From Loktanella sp. (GTDB lineage: Bacteria; Pseudomonadota; Alphaproteobacteria; Rhodobacterales; Rhodobacteraceae): a stretch of 64,000 nucleotides of DNA. Below the pieces are notes generated by a model. The model made no database searches, was not told where the DNA came from, and saw only the letters and a list, made by a program, of their open reading frames with translations. Positions within the stretch are counted from its first letter, which is position 1. Each line of letters opens with the position of its first letter. Positions 20,805 through 29,656 of this stretch are shown here, piece by piece. A program made the translations under genes and the position numbers. The stretch covers positions 186,001 through 250,000 of the forward strand of contig JAFPBO010000051.1 in the NCBI GenBank assembly GCA_017390475.1, given 5' to 3'.

Positions 20805-21391
20805 GGCGTGGTACTACGCCAGTTTTCCCAGTCTTCCGGCGTGTCCAGATCCAGCCGGGCGCGCTGACCTGGCAGCGGAACAAGGCAGGTCTGCGCCTGA
20901 TGTGCCCGGATGATCACAGCACCGCCGTGATCGCCGGTCAGGTCGGCGAAACCGGGCCGCAGACTGGCGTCAAAGATGATCGGGTGACCGGGCTTGCCGT
21001 CTTCGGTCGCGCCGCGCCAGATCAGATGATCCGGCGCATGATCGCGGGCCTGCAACATGGTGCCCAGATCATCGCCGGTGATCGCGACGAGATCGGCCAG
21101 CAGGATCATGAAAGCCGGACATGCGGGCAGTTGTGCTACCGCAGCGCGCATGGTTGCCGATAAACCCTCTGCCGCCTCCGGCACGGTCAGCAGGGTCACA
21201 TCCAGATCGCTGATCACCGCCGCGCGGGGGTGATCCGGGCCGGGCAGGGCTGCGAACACGGGCTGACCGCTGGTCTGTGCCATCATCACCTGACGGCGCA
21301 ACAGCGGCATGCCATCGACCTGTTCCAGCAATTTATCCGCACCACGCATCCGGCGCGATGCCCCGGCAGCAAGGATCAGGACCGGAATCAT
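20801..21391 (-). CDS. MobA-like nucleotidyltransferase
   Basis: A protein of 196 residues with the NTP-transferase signature LILAAGASRRMRGADKLLE at its N-terminus and LADLVAITGDDL in the middle. The family (MobA/MocA-like) links CMP or GMP to molybdopterin or handles sugar nucleotides. In MocA-like members the metal-binding aspartate is in LxDxP; here it is LADLV, so activity needs care. ATG 21391 is preferred over a TTG at 21397. The gene follows the SYLF lipoprotein by nine bases and overlaps the convergent Hint gene by four. Confidence 0.82.
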   Translation of the reverse strand: MIPVLILAAGASRRMRGADKLLEQVDGMPLLRRQVMMAQTSGQPVFAALPGPDHPRAAVISDLDVTLLTVPEAAEGLSATMRAAVAQLPACPAFMILLADLVAITGDDLGTMLQARDHAPDHLIWRGATEDGKPGHPIIFDASLRPGFADLTGDHGGAVIIRAHQAQTCLVPLPGQRARLDLDTPEDWENWRSTTP

Positions 21392-21400
21392 CAGCAAAGG

Positions 21401-21958
21401 CTACGGAATGATCCGTGTATATTTGCTGCCTTCCAATGTCGCGCCAAGGCGCAGACCGGTCTGGCCGAATACCACCGCAATGACGGGCGACAAAGATGTG
21501 ATGGTTTCCGCGCGCAACATCTCGCTCTGGTTGCTGACGGCGTAATCAATATTGGCGCTGGCGGCCCATCCCGGCGATTGGCGGAAATCTAGCAATGCAT
21601 CGGGCGTCATGAAAAACAGCACATAGCTGTATTGCTGCGCGCCGATCTGCAGCCCGGCAGACCCTGCGGTGGCGGAATAATAATCGACCGTCGATGGCCC
21701 GACCCGCAAGGCACCGCGCCCGAAAGACCCGCCCAGACCTAGACCGGCATTGGTCACCAGCGGCATCACCAGCATGCCAGCCGCCCGCGAGGCCAGATCA
21801 CGGGTGCCGGGGAATTCACTATACATCTGATTAAGGGTCGCGTCAGCGCGCGCATCAATCATCGCTGAACCGCCACTGCCGACACCGTTGTCGCAGGCGG
21901 CCAAAGTCGCCACTGCGATAGCACCAAGCGCGAACCCGCGCCGTGAAAGACTGCTCAT
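21401..21958 (-). CDS. SYLF-domain (Ysc84-like) lipoprotein
   Basis: A 185-residue envelope protein. The N-terminus SSLSRRGFALGAIAVATLAAC has a twin-arginine-like pair, a hydrophobic core and a lipobox LAAC, so it is probably lipidated at that cysteine. The rest matches the SYLF/Ysc84 lipid-binding family: AAGMLVMPLVTNAGLGLGG, a GALRVG block and GLQIGAQQYSYVLFFMTPDA. ATG 21958 was chosen because GGCGGA lies seven bases upstream; a TTG at 21979 lacks support. Confidence 0.83.
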   Translation of the reverse strand: MSSLSRRGFALGAIAVATLAACDNGVGSGGSAMIDARADATLNQMYSEFPGTRDLASRAAGMLVMPLVTNAGLGLGGSFGRGALRVGPSTVDYYSATAGSAGLQIGAQQYSYVLFFMTPDALLDFRQSPGWAASANIDYAVSNQSEMLRAETITSLSPVIAVVFGQTGLRLGATLEGSKYTRIIP

Positions 21959-22110
21959 ATCATGTCCGCCTATGTTCAAACCGGGGCGTTAACCGCCCTC
22001 ATGGTTGTAAGAATACGCGATTGTGAACAGACTGTCACGCCTTTGGTCGATCGCAGGCGGGAATTGACACAAAGCCTTGGCTGTTCGTCAGGCCATGCAT
22101 GGCACGCCGC

Positions 22111-22136
22111 ATCGCCCGCATAGTCCAACGGGCGAT
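22111..22136. repeat. Inverted repeat downstream of the small lipoprotein gene
   Basis: ATCGCCCG and CGGGCGAT form a perfect eight-pair hairpin with a ten-base loop. It lies just past the small lipoprotein's stop and has no T run, so it may stabilise the mRNA 3' end rather than terminate. A separate 12-base palindrome GCCATGCATGGC is at 22092-22103. Confidence 0.5.
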
Positions 22137-22159
22137 ACGGCAGGGCCGGACGTGCAGGA

Positions 22160-22333
22160 TCAGTCGATCACTGTGCCCGCGACACCGCCGACGACTGCGC
22201 CGGGAGGTCCAGCGACGACAGCGCCACCAAGCGCACCGGTCGCCGCACGTTCGGTGGTATTGTCGCCACAAGCAGCAACGGCAAAGAGTGCCAGAAAGCC
22301 CATGATCACGCGGGAAGAATTCTTTGTCAGCAT
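22160..22333 (-). CDS. 57-residue glycine-zipper lipoprotein
   Basis: A short gene on the minus strand. AAGGA lies ten bases before the ATG. The N-terminus (MLTKNSSRVIMGFLALFAVAAC) is a lipoprotein signal with lipobox AVAAC. The mature part starts CGDNTTERAATGALGGAVV and continues GPPGAVVGGVAG, a Gly/Ala zipper that inserts in or packs against membranes, as in YmgG/OsmB-like lipoproteins. It is a stand-alone unit between hemB and the SYLF lipoprotein. The forward frame here is a shadow. Confidence 0.72.
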   Translation of the reverse strand: MLTKNSSRVIMGFLALFAVAACGDNTTERAATGALGGAVVAGPPGAVVGGVAGTVID

Positions 22334-22501
22334 CTGTTGAGGTCCTTATTTCAGATAGTTCAATGTATCTGTATAACCTCGATAAACTGCTTTTGTTCCC
22401 TCGTTGACCGACGCGTCCCCTGTGACAGCCTGGCTGTGTAAACGAAATAAGCCTGGTGCCTGCGCCAGGACCGGTTGCAGACGAAATCACCCCAGTTCCG
22501 T

Positions 22502-23500
22502 CTAGCGTTGCAGCACCTTTGCTGCTTCGATGGCGAAATAGGTCAGGATGCCGTCGCAGCCCGCGCGTTTGAAGCCAAGCAGGCTTTCCATCATCACCTT
22601 TTCGCCGTCCAGCCAGCCATTCTGGATCGCGGCCTGCATCATCGCATATTCGCCGCTGACCTGATATGCATAGGTCGGTACGCCAAATGTATCTTTCACC
22701 TGACGGCAGATATCCAGATAGGGCATGCCGGGTTTGACCATGACCATATCGGCCCCTTCGGCCAGATCGCGGGCGACCAGACGCAAAGCCTCATCCCGAT
22801 TGCCGGGGTCCATCTGATAGGTTTTCTTGTCGCCGGTCAGCGCGGCAGAGGCGCCGACCGCGTCGCGGAACGGGCCATAAAAGGCGGATGCATATTTCGC
22901 CGCATAGCTGAGGATCGTCACGTTGCTGTGGCCCGCGCTTTCCAGCGCGGCACGGATCGCGCCGATCCGCCCATCCATCATATCCGACGGCCCAAGGATA
23001 TCGGCCCCGGCATCAGCCTGCGCCAGCGCCATTTTGACCAAAGCCTCGACCGTGCGGTCATTCACGATCTCGCCGTTTTCGACGAAACCGTCATGGCCGT
23101 TGATGTTGTAGGGGTCCAGCGCGATATCGGTCATCACGGCGATATCGGGGGCGGCGTGCTTGATCGCGCGGATCGCCTGATTGGTCAGGTTGTCGGGGTC
23201 CCAGGCCATGGCGCAATCTTCGGTCCGCGCCTCCATCCCGGTATAGGGAAAGATGCAGATCGCGGGGATACCCAGCGCCTGTGCCTCGACCGCGGCCTTC
23301 GCTATCCGGTCCACGGTGCGGCGCATCACGCCGGGCATGGACGCGACCGGCGTTTCATCATCCTTGCCATCCATGACGAAGACCGGCCAGATCAGGTCAT
23401 CGACCGTCAGCGTGTTCTGGCGCGACAGCGCGCGCAGGGCGGGCGTCCGGCGCATCCGGCGCAGACGGGTGACGGGAAAGGCGGGGGTGATCGGGGTCAT
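22502..23500 (-). CDS. hemB: Delta-aminolevulinic acid dehydratase HemB
   Basis: Condenses two 5-aminolevulinate molecules to porphobilinogen for heme, bacteriochlorophyll and cobalamin. The two active-site lysines lie in SYAAKYASAFYGPF and MVMVKPGMPYLD. The metal loop reads DIALDPYNINGHDG, with Asp where zinc enzymes have cysteines, so this is the magnesium-dependent alphaproteobacterial type. ATG 23500 with AAAGG upstream gives 332 residues, the family length. A longer frame to 23749 only crosses the divergent gene. Confidence 0.96.
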   Translation of the reverse strand: MTPITPAFPVTRLRRMRRTPALRALSRQNTLTVDDLIWPVFVMDGKDDETPVASMPGVMRRTVDRIAKAAVEAQALGIPAICIFPYTGMEARTEDCAMAWDPDNLTNQAIRAIKHAAPDIAVMTDIALDPYNINGHDGFVENGEIVNDRTVEALVKMALAQADAGADILGPSDMMDGRIGAIRAALESAGHSNVTILSYAAKYASAFYGPFRDAVGASAALTGDKKTYQMDPGNRDEALRLVARDLAEGADMVMVKPGMPYLDICRQVKDTFGVPTYAYQVSGEYAMMQAAIQNGWLDGEKVMMESLLGFKRAGCDGILTYFAIEAAKVLQR

Positions 23501-23621
23501 GGCAGCGGCCTTTGTAACAGGGATGCCTGTTGGTCGCATGGTTTTTCCAGCACCACAAGTCTGGGCAATCGCCCGCGCGCGCACTAGGGTCACCGCATCC
23601 TTTACGCGAGCGAGCATTATC

Positions 23622-24146
23622 GTGACCCTTTCAGAAGTCATTTTCAGCCAGGTCGAATTCCGCACATTTTCAAATATCTGGTACTGGTTATCCGTCGCGG
23701 TGACCTGGGCCTGCGTTAGCCATTGGATCATCGGCGTGCCCTCTGACATGATCCACAGCGCGCGCCGTCATGGCGGGCAGGCGATGCAGGATCTTGATCA
23801 GATCACAGCGATCAATCTGCGCCGTCTGATGACGATTGCCGGCACGCCGGGGCTGGTGCTGGCCGGGTTCAGTGCGTTTTTTATCACCACAGCGGGGACT
23901 TTGGGCTTTGTCTACCGGGTGGAACTGGCACAGGGCCTGTTCTGTCTGGCCTTGCCGCTTGTGCTTGTCGCCGCGCTGACCTGGCGTAGCTGCCAGCGCC
24001 TGACCGCTGATCCACTGACCGGCGATGCGCTGGTCAAGGCGCTGTTGCATCTGCGGTTCTGGATACAGGTGATCGCGATGACGGCGATCTTTTTCACAGC
24101 CCTTTTCGGCATGTATGCCAACCTTGCCCGCATGGCAGTGTTTTGA
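23622..24146 (+). CDS. Conserved multi-pass membrane protein of Rhodobacterales
   Basis: A 174-residue protein starting at GTG, with about four membrane segments (IWYWLSVAVTWACVSHWI, TPGLVLAGFSAFFITTAGT, FCLALPLVLVAAL and IQVIAMTAIFFTALF). The segment GVPSDMIHSARRHGG after the first helix is a recognisable block. Similar proteins in this order are sometimes labelled a component of the SufBCD complex, which I consider unsupported. It lies between hemB (divergent) and mfd (same strand). The function is unknown. Confidence 0.7.
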   Translation: MTLSEVIFSQVEFRTFSNIWYWLSVAVTWACVSHWIIGVPSDMIHSARRHGGQAMQDLDQITAINLRRLMTIAGTPGLVLAGFSAFFITTAGTLGFVYRVELAQGLFCLALPLVLVAALTWRSCQRLTADPLTGDALVKALLHLRFWIQVIAMTAIFFTALFGMYANLARMAVF

Positions 24147-24150
24147 GCGG

Positions 24151-24178
24151 TTGACACGGCCCCGGTGCAGGATATCTC
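24151..24178 (+). promoter_or_regulatory. Probable mfd promoter
   Basis: A perfect -35 TTGACA (24151-24156) is followed after 16 bases by TATCTC (24173-24178). The predicted start of transcription lies at or next to the mfd ATG at 24185, and no Shine-Dalgarno sequence is present. Confidence 0.5.
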
Positions 24179-24184
24179 GGCGCA

Positions 24185-27100
24185 ATGTCTGATCGCAATC
24201 ATATCATCGTCAGCGGCGCGCCCGAAGGGTTTGATGCCAGATTGATTTTGGCCGAATTGGCCAAGGGTCAGCCGGTTCTGCATGTCGCGCGCGACGACAA
24301 GAGGCTGGCGGCGCTACAGGCGGCTTTGGCGTTTTTCGCGCCATCTGTGCCGGTCTTTGTCTTCCCGGCATGGGATTGCCTGCCCTATGACCGGGTGTCG
24401 CCCAATACCGATATTTCTGCCGCGCGGATGGCGACTTTGGCAGCCCTTGTTCACGGCATGCCCGGTCAGTTTATTCTGTTGACCACGTTGTCTGCTGCGA
24501 CGCAGCGGGTGCCTGCGCGGTCCGTGCTGCGCGAGGCGGCCTTTACCGCCACGGTTGGCAAACGGCTGGATGAAAGCGCCTTGCGCGCCTTTCTGGTGCG
24601 GATGGGCTTTACCCAAAGCCCCAATGTGATGGAACCGGGTGATTATGCCGTGCGCGGCGGGATCATCGATATCTTTCCGCCCGGCCAGTCCGGCCCGGTC
24701 CGGCTGGATCTGTTCGGCGATGTGCTGGACGCCGCGCGGCGGTTTGATCCGGCGACCCAGCGCACGGTTGAAAAACTGACCGAGGTGGAACTGGCCCCGG
24801 TATCCGAGGTGATCCTGGACGAGGCGGCGATCACGCGGTTCCGGCAGAATTACCGGATCGAATTCGGGGCGGCAGGGTCGGATGATCCGCTGTATGAGGC
24901 CGTCAGCGCCGGGCGCAAACATGCGGGCGTGGAACATTGGCTGGGGTTCTTTCAGGATAATCTGGAAACCCTGTTCGATTATCTACCAAAGGCGACGATC
25001 ACGCTGGACGACCAGATCGGCCCGCAGCGGCTGGCGCGATGGGACAGTATCGCCGATCAATATGGCACAAGGATGCATGCGCTGACGCAAAAGGGGCGGA
25101 TGGATTCGGTTTATAAACCTGCGCCGCCGCAATTGCTGTATCTTGATGATGCGGCATGGACAAAGGCCGTCGCCGACCATCGTGTCATGCAATTCTCGCC
25201 GCATAAACAATCTACCGGCCCCGGTGTGATTGATGCAGGCGGGCGCATGGGCCGCAGTTTCGCGCCTGAGCGCCAACAGGAAAACCTGAGCCTGTTCGGG
25301 GCCTTGGCGAGCCATATCAAAGCGCGCAGCGCTGTCGGTCCGGTGGTGGTCGCGTCCTATTCCGAAGGCGCGCGGGAACGGCTGGAAGGCTTGATCGAGG
25401 ATGAAGGGGTGGGGGAAACCATCCTTGTCACCGACTTTTCCCGCATTGGCAAAACCGGTGTCTATCTGGCGGTCTGGCCTTTGGACCAAGGGTTTGAAGC
25501 CCCCGGGCTGACCGTGATTTCCGAACAGGATGTGCTGGGCGACCGGTTGATCCGCAGCACCAAACGCAAACGCCGCGCGGATAATTTCCTGTCAGAGGCC
25601 AACAGCCTGACCCCCGGCGATCTGGTCGTCCATGTCGATCACGGCGTCGGGCGGTTTCAGGGGATGGAGGTGGTCACGGCGCTAGGGGCCGCGCATGAAT
25701 GCCTGCTGATTGAATATGCCGAAGACAGCAAGCTGTATCTGCCGGTCGAGAACATCGAGCTTTTGTCGAAATATGGCCATGAGACGGGCCTTCTCGATAA
25801 ACTCGGCGGCGGGGCATGGCAGGCGAAAAAGGCCAAGCTGAAGGAACGTATCCGCCAGATCGCCGAACGGCTGATCCGGGTTGCCGCCGAACGGGCCCTG
25901 CGCAAGGCACCAGTGCTGGAACCGGAAGCTGGGTTGTGGGATCAGTTTCTGGCACGCTTTCCCTATGCCGAAACTGATGACCAGCTATCCGCCATCGCCG
26001 ATGTGCTGAGCGATCTGGAATCCGGCCAGCCGATGGACAGGCTGATCTGCGGTGATGTCGGTTTCGGCAAGACCGAGGTGGCGATCCGCGCCGCATTCGT
26101 CGCCGCCATGGCCGGTGTGCAGGTGGCAATTGTGGCCCCGACGACCTTGCTCGCGCGGCAGCATTACCAGAGTTTCGCAGAACGGTTCCGGGGGTTCCCG
26201 GTGAACGTCCGGCCTCTGTCGCGGTTTGTGTCAACGAAAGATGCCGCCCTGACCCGCGACGGGATCACCAAAGGCACGGTCGATATCGTTATCGGCACCC
26301 ATGCTTTGCTGGCGAAATCGGTGCGGTTCAAGAACCTTGGCCTGTTGATCATCGATGAGGAACAGAAATTCGGTGTCCAGCACAAGGAACGGCTGAAAAG
26401 CCTGCGCACCGATGTGCATGTTCTAACCCTGACGGCGACGCCGATCCCGCGGACCTTGCAGTTGTCGCTGTCCGGTGTGCGCGATCTGTCGGTGATCGGG
26501 ACGCCGCCGATCGACCGTCTGGCGATCCGCACTTATGTCAGTGAATTCGACACGATCACCGTGCGCGAGGCGTTGTTGCGCGAACATTATCGCGGCGGGC
26601 AAAGTTTCATCGTCGTGCCCCGGATCACCGATATGGATGAGATGGAAGCGTTTCTGCGCGATGAAGTCCCCGAGGTCAGCTATATCAGCGCGACCGGGCA
26701 GATGGCGGCGGGCGAACTTGATGACCGGATGAACGCCTTTTACGACGGCAAATATGACGTGCTGCTGGCGACGACGATTGTGGAATCGGGGCTGGATATC
26801 CCGACCGCGAATACGATGATCGTCTGGCGCGCGGATATGTTCGGGCTGTCGCAGCTCTATCAAATCCGGGGCAGGGTGGGCCGGTCCAAGACGCGGGCCT
26901 ATGCCTATCTGACCACGAAACCACGCCAGAAACTGACCGATTCCGCGCAGAAACGGTTGCGCGTGCTGGGGTCGATTGACAGCCTTGGCGCGGGGTTCAC
27001 GCTGGCGTCACAAGACCTCGACATTCGTGGCGCGGGGAATTTGCTGGGTGAAGAACAATCCGGCCAGATGCGCGAAGTCGGCTATGAATTGTATCAGCAG

Positions 27101-27631
27101 ATGCTGGAAGATCAGATCAACGCGATCCGGTCGGGTCAGGCTGAAGGCATCATAGATGACGGACAATGGGCGCCGCAGATCAATCTGGGCGTGCCGGTGC
27201 TGATCCCCGAAGATTACGTGCCTGATCTGGACGTGCGGCTGGGCCTGTATCGTCGCCTGTCGAATCTGACCACCAAGGTGGAACTGGAAGGCTTTGCCGC
27301 CGAATTGATCGACCGTTTCGGCAAACTGCCGCGCGAGGTCAACACACTGTTGCTGGTGGTGCGGATCAAGGCGATGTGCAAACGCGCGGGCATCAGCCAG
27401 TTGGACGCCGGGCCGAAGGGCGCGACGATCCGGTTTCACAACGACAAATTCGCATCGCCTGCGGGGTTGGTGGATTTCATCAATGACCAGCGCGGGCAGG
27501 CTAAGGTCAAGGACAACAAGATCGTCGTACAGCGCGATTGGGCCAAGGAACGTGACAAGATCCAAGGTGCGTTCAATATCGCGCGGGATCTGGCAGGCAA
27601 GCTGGCGGAAGATACGAAAAAAGCAGGGTGA
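24185..27631 (+). CDS. mfd: Transcription-repair coupling factor Mfd
   Basis: Removes RNA polymerase stalled at DNA lesions and recruits UvrA. The order is: UvrB-homology region (WDCLPYDRVSPN), the polymerase-interacting domain (LVVHVDHGVGRFQGMEVV, about residues 480-540), then a RecG-like translocase with GDVGFGKTE, DEEQKFGV, TATPIPRTLQ and QIRGRVGRSKTRAYAYL. A C-terminal TRCF domain contains VPVLIPEDYVPD. Length 1148 is standard. The ATG probably sits at the very 5' end of the transcript. Confidence 0.97.
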   Translation: MSDRNHIIVSGAPEGFDARLILAELAKGQPVLHVARDDKRLAALQAALAFFAPSVPVFVFPAWDCLPYDRVSPNTDISAARMATLAALVHGMPGQFILLTTLSAATQRVPARSVLREAAFTATVGKRLDESALRAFLVRMGFTQSPNVMEPGDYAVRGGIIDIFPPGQSGPVRLDLFGDVLDAARRFDPATQRTVEKLTEVELAPVSEVILDEAAITRFRQNYRIEFGAAGSDDPLYEAVSAGRKHAGVEHWLGFFQDNLETLFDYLPKATITLDDQIGPQRLARWDSIADQYGTRMHALTQKGRMDSVYKPAPPQLLYLDDAAWTKAVADHRVMQFSPHKQSTGPGVIDAGGRMGRSFAPERQQENLSLFGALASHIKARSAVGPVVVASYSEGARERLEGLIEDEGVGETILVTDFSRIGKTGVYLAVWPLDQGFEAPGLTVISEQDVLGDRLIRSTKRKRRADNFLSEANSLTPGDLVVHVDHGVGRFQGMEVVTALGAAHECLLIEYAEDSKLYLPVENIELLSKYGHETGLLDKLGGGAWQAKKAKLKERIRQIAERLIRVAAERALRKAPVLEPEAGLWDQFLARFPYAETDDQLSAIADVLSDLESGQPMDRLICGDVGFGKTEVAIRAAFVAAMAGVQVAIVAPTTLLARQHYQSFAERFRGFPVNVRPLSRFVSTKDAALTRDGITKGTVDIVIGTHALLAKSVRFKNLGLLIIDEEQKFGVQHKERLKSLRTDVHVLTLTATPIPRTLQLSLSGVRDLSVIGTPPIDRLAIRTYVSEFDTITVREALLREHYRGGQSFIVVPRITDMDEMEAFLRDEVPEVSYISATGQMAAGELDDRMNAFYDGKYDVLLATTIVESGLDIPTANTMIVWRADMFGLSQLYQIRGRVGRSKTRAYAYLTTKPRQKLTDSAQKRLRVLGSIDSLGAGFTLASQDLDIRGAGNLLGEEQSGQMREVGYELYQQMLEDQINAIRSGQAEGIIDDGQWAPQINLGVPVLIPEDYVPDLDVRLGLYRRLSNLTTKVELEGFAAELIDRFGKLPREVNTLLLVVRIKAMCKRAGISQLDAGPKGATIRFHNDKFASPAGLVDFINDQRGQAKVKDNKIVVQRDWAKERDKIQGAFNIARDLAGKLAEDTKKAG

Positions 27632-27640
27632 ACCCTGCTT
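27621..27640 (+). terminator. Terminator hairpin spanning the mfd stop codon
   Basis: AAGCAGGG and CCCTGCTT pair perfectly over eight bases; the loop TGAA contains the mfd stop codon (27629-27631). Only CTTCTT-type pyrimidines follow, so the stop is moderate. Confidence 0.55.
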
Positions 27641-27707
27641 CTTCCGGTCTTCGACGGGGATTACATCAAATTGCGCCCTGCGCGAATTGACGTGCTTGGA
27701 AGATGTT

Positions 27708-28916
27708 TCAGGTCTCGCCTGGGCGTTTGATCTTGGTGGTCAGCCAAAGCGCGAGAGCCGCAGCAACCAGCGCGCCAATCGCCATCGGCATTGGGGTGCC
27801 ATCGAACATCAGCGCGACGGGGGCGGCAAGGATCACGGCCCCCACGGTCGAGATAGCGGCGATGATCGAGGCGGCGAGGCCCGCGATATGGCCCATTTCT
27901 TCCATAGCCAGCGCATTGAGGTTCCCGATGGTCAGACCGGCCTGAAAGAAATTGCCGGTGACCCAGATCACGTAAGTCCCAAATGCCAGCCAATAAGGGC
28001 CGTTTGCTGCCGTGATCACGATCATCGCCAGCGTCAGGCCGATCTGGACGGTCAGCACGGTCTTGATGATCGCGCGCATCCCCAGTTTCATCACCAGTTT
28101 CGCATTCAGCAGGCTGGCCGAGGCCGCAATAATCGCGATGCCGCCGAACCAATAGTGGAAATGCGCCCCCTGGCCAAAGGTCACGTCAAACACCTGCTGG
28201 GTCGAGGACAATACCACGAACAGCATCCCGAAGGTCAGTGTCTGGATGATGATCGACAGCCGCGCGGTGCGATGCGCGAACATCTGGGCGGTGGCATCGT
28301 AAAGCGCGGCAAAGCTGAGCGGGCGGCGGTTTTGCGGGGCCAATGTCTCGGGTTGGCGCACCAGCAGCCAGATCACGGTCACGGTTGAGAACAGCATGAA
28401 GGCAGCAAAGATCGCGCGCCAGCCGAAGCCCAGAATGATGAAATGGCCCAAAGTGGGGGCCAGGGCAGGGACCAGCGCGAAAACTGCCATGACAAAGGAC
28501 ATGATCCGCGCCATATCGCGGCCTTGGTACAGATCGCGCACCAGCGCCATCGCGACGACGCGCGGGCCAGCGGCGCCCAGACCCATCAACACGCGGGCGA
28601 AGAGCATCATTTCCAGTGATTGCGCTCTCCACGCGATCGCGCAGGCGATGACATAGACGATCGCGCCGCCGACCATCACCGGTTTGCGCCCGAATGCATC
28701 GGACATCGGCCCGGTAAACAGCGTGCCGACCCCCATGCCCAGCACGAAGCTGGTGATGATCAATTGCGCATGGTTCAGGTTGGTGGGGCTGAGCGTCGCG
28801 CCAATCTCTGGCAGGGCGGGCAGCATGGCGTCGATGGAAAACGCGACCGTGGCAACCAGCATCGCCATCATCGCGATGAACTCGGTCTGGCCGAGCCTTT
28901 GTGTGGGCGCGATCAT
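27708..28916 (-). CDS. Bcr/CflA-type MFS multidrug exporter
   Basis: A 402-residue twelve-helix transporter of the drug:H+ antiporter-1 group. The Bcr/CflA signature includes DAMLPALPEIG in helix 1, the motif A loop GPMSDAFGRKPV after helix 2, and ARVLMGLGAAGPRVVAMALVRD around helix 4. Such proteins export drugs such as bicyclomycin, or cysteine-related compounds. The start ATG 28916 overlaps the stop of the FrnE-type gene. A longer frame to 28964 lies inside that gene. Confidence 0.9.
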   Translation of the reverse strand: MIAPTQRLGQTEFIAMMAMLVATVAFSIDAMLPALPEIGATLSPTNLNHAQLIITSFVLGMGVGTLFTGPMSDAFGRKPVMVGGAIVYVIACAIAWRAQSLEMMLFARVLMGLGAAGPRVVAMALVRDLYQGRDMARIMSFVMAVFALVPALAPTLGHFIILGFGWRAIFAAFMLFSTVTVIWLLVRQPETLAPQNRRPLSFAALYDATAQMFAHRTARLSIIIQTLTFGMLFVVLSSTQQVFDVTFGQGAHFHYWFGGIAIIAASASLLNAKLVMKLGMRAIIKTVLTVQIGLTLAMIVITAANGPYWLAFGTYVIWVTGNFFQAGLTIGNLNALAMEEMGHIAGLAASIIAAISTVGAVILAAPVALMFDGTPMPMAIGALVAAALALWLTTKIKRPGET

Positions 28917-29557
28917 TCCGCGTCTCCGACCTGGGCGATGATATCGCTGATGACTTTGACCCAAAGATCGGGTGGCTGCGCGCCCGGGACCGCATGCTGA
29001 TTGGCCACGACAAAAGTCGGCACCGAAGTGATCCCCATTTCGCGGCTATGTGCGTCGCGCGCACGGATATCGGCCGTATCGGAATCAGACGCCAGCAGGC
29101 GGGTGATCAAAGCGGCATCCATATCGGCGGTATCGGCGATATCGGCCAGTACTTCATCGCTGCCGATGTCGCGGCCTTCGACGAAATAGGCCTTGAACAG
29201 AAGGTCAACGACAAAGGTCTGCCGCGCCTCGATGCCGGCCCAATGGATCAAACGATGGGCGTTGATCGTGTTGGGGACAATCTGCATCTTCTCGAAATTG
29301 ATCGTGACACCGGCCTTTTCGGCATGGTCGGCGACGGGCACATAGGCTTTGGCTGCGGCTTCCTTGCTGCCGAATTTGGTTTCCATGTAGATTTTCCGGT
29401 CCATGCCGCCTGCGGGCATGTCGGGGTTCAACTGGAACGGGTGCCATTCGATCGTGAATGGATGGTCAGGGAATTGCGTCAATGCGGCATCCAGATTGGC
29501 CTTGCCGATATAGCACCAGGGGCAGATCGGATCGGAAATGATGTCAAGCTTGACCAT
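28913..29557 (-). CDS. FrnE/DsbA-family thiol oxidoreductase
   Basis: A 214-residue cytosolic DsbA-like protein with the thioredoxin-fold active site C12-P-W-C15 in SDPICPWCYIGK and the cis-proline block SVPTFVV near residue 185. There is no signal peptide, as in FrnE-type proteins that act in polyketide maturation or in oxidative stress. ATGA coupling to an MFS exporter suggests joint handling of a redox-active or electrophilic small molecule; that link is inference. Confidence 0.9.
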   Translation of the reverse strand: MVKLDIISDPICPWCYIGKANLDAALTQFPDHPFTIEWHPFQLNPDMPAGGMDRKIYMETKFGSKEAAAKAYVPVADHAEKAGVTINFEKMQIVPNTINAHRLIHWAGIEARQTFVVDLLFKAYFVEGRDIGSDEVLADIADTADMDAALITRLLASDSDTADIRARDAHSREMGITSVPTFVVANQHAVPGAQPPDLWVKVISDIIAQVGDAE

Positions 29558-29656
29558 GTGATGGCCCCCTGTCAGTTGTGAAATGCAAAGATGCCGCAGG
29601 CCTATCCCCGGCCCGTGTCAGTTGCAAGATCGCGCGGCGCTGCTTAAAGAAATGTC

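Noticed and set aside
22077-22340. Plus-strand 87-codon frame rich in Thr/Pro/Ala
   Set aside because: It is the reverse of the small glycine-zipper lipoprotein gene, which has the ribosome site and lipobox.
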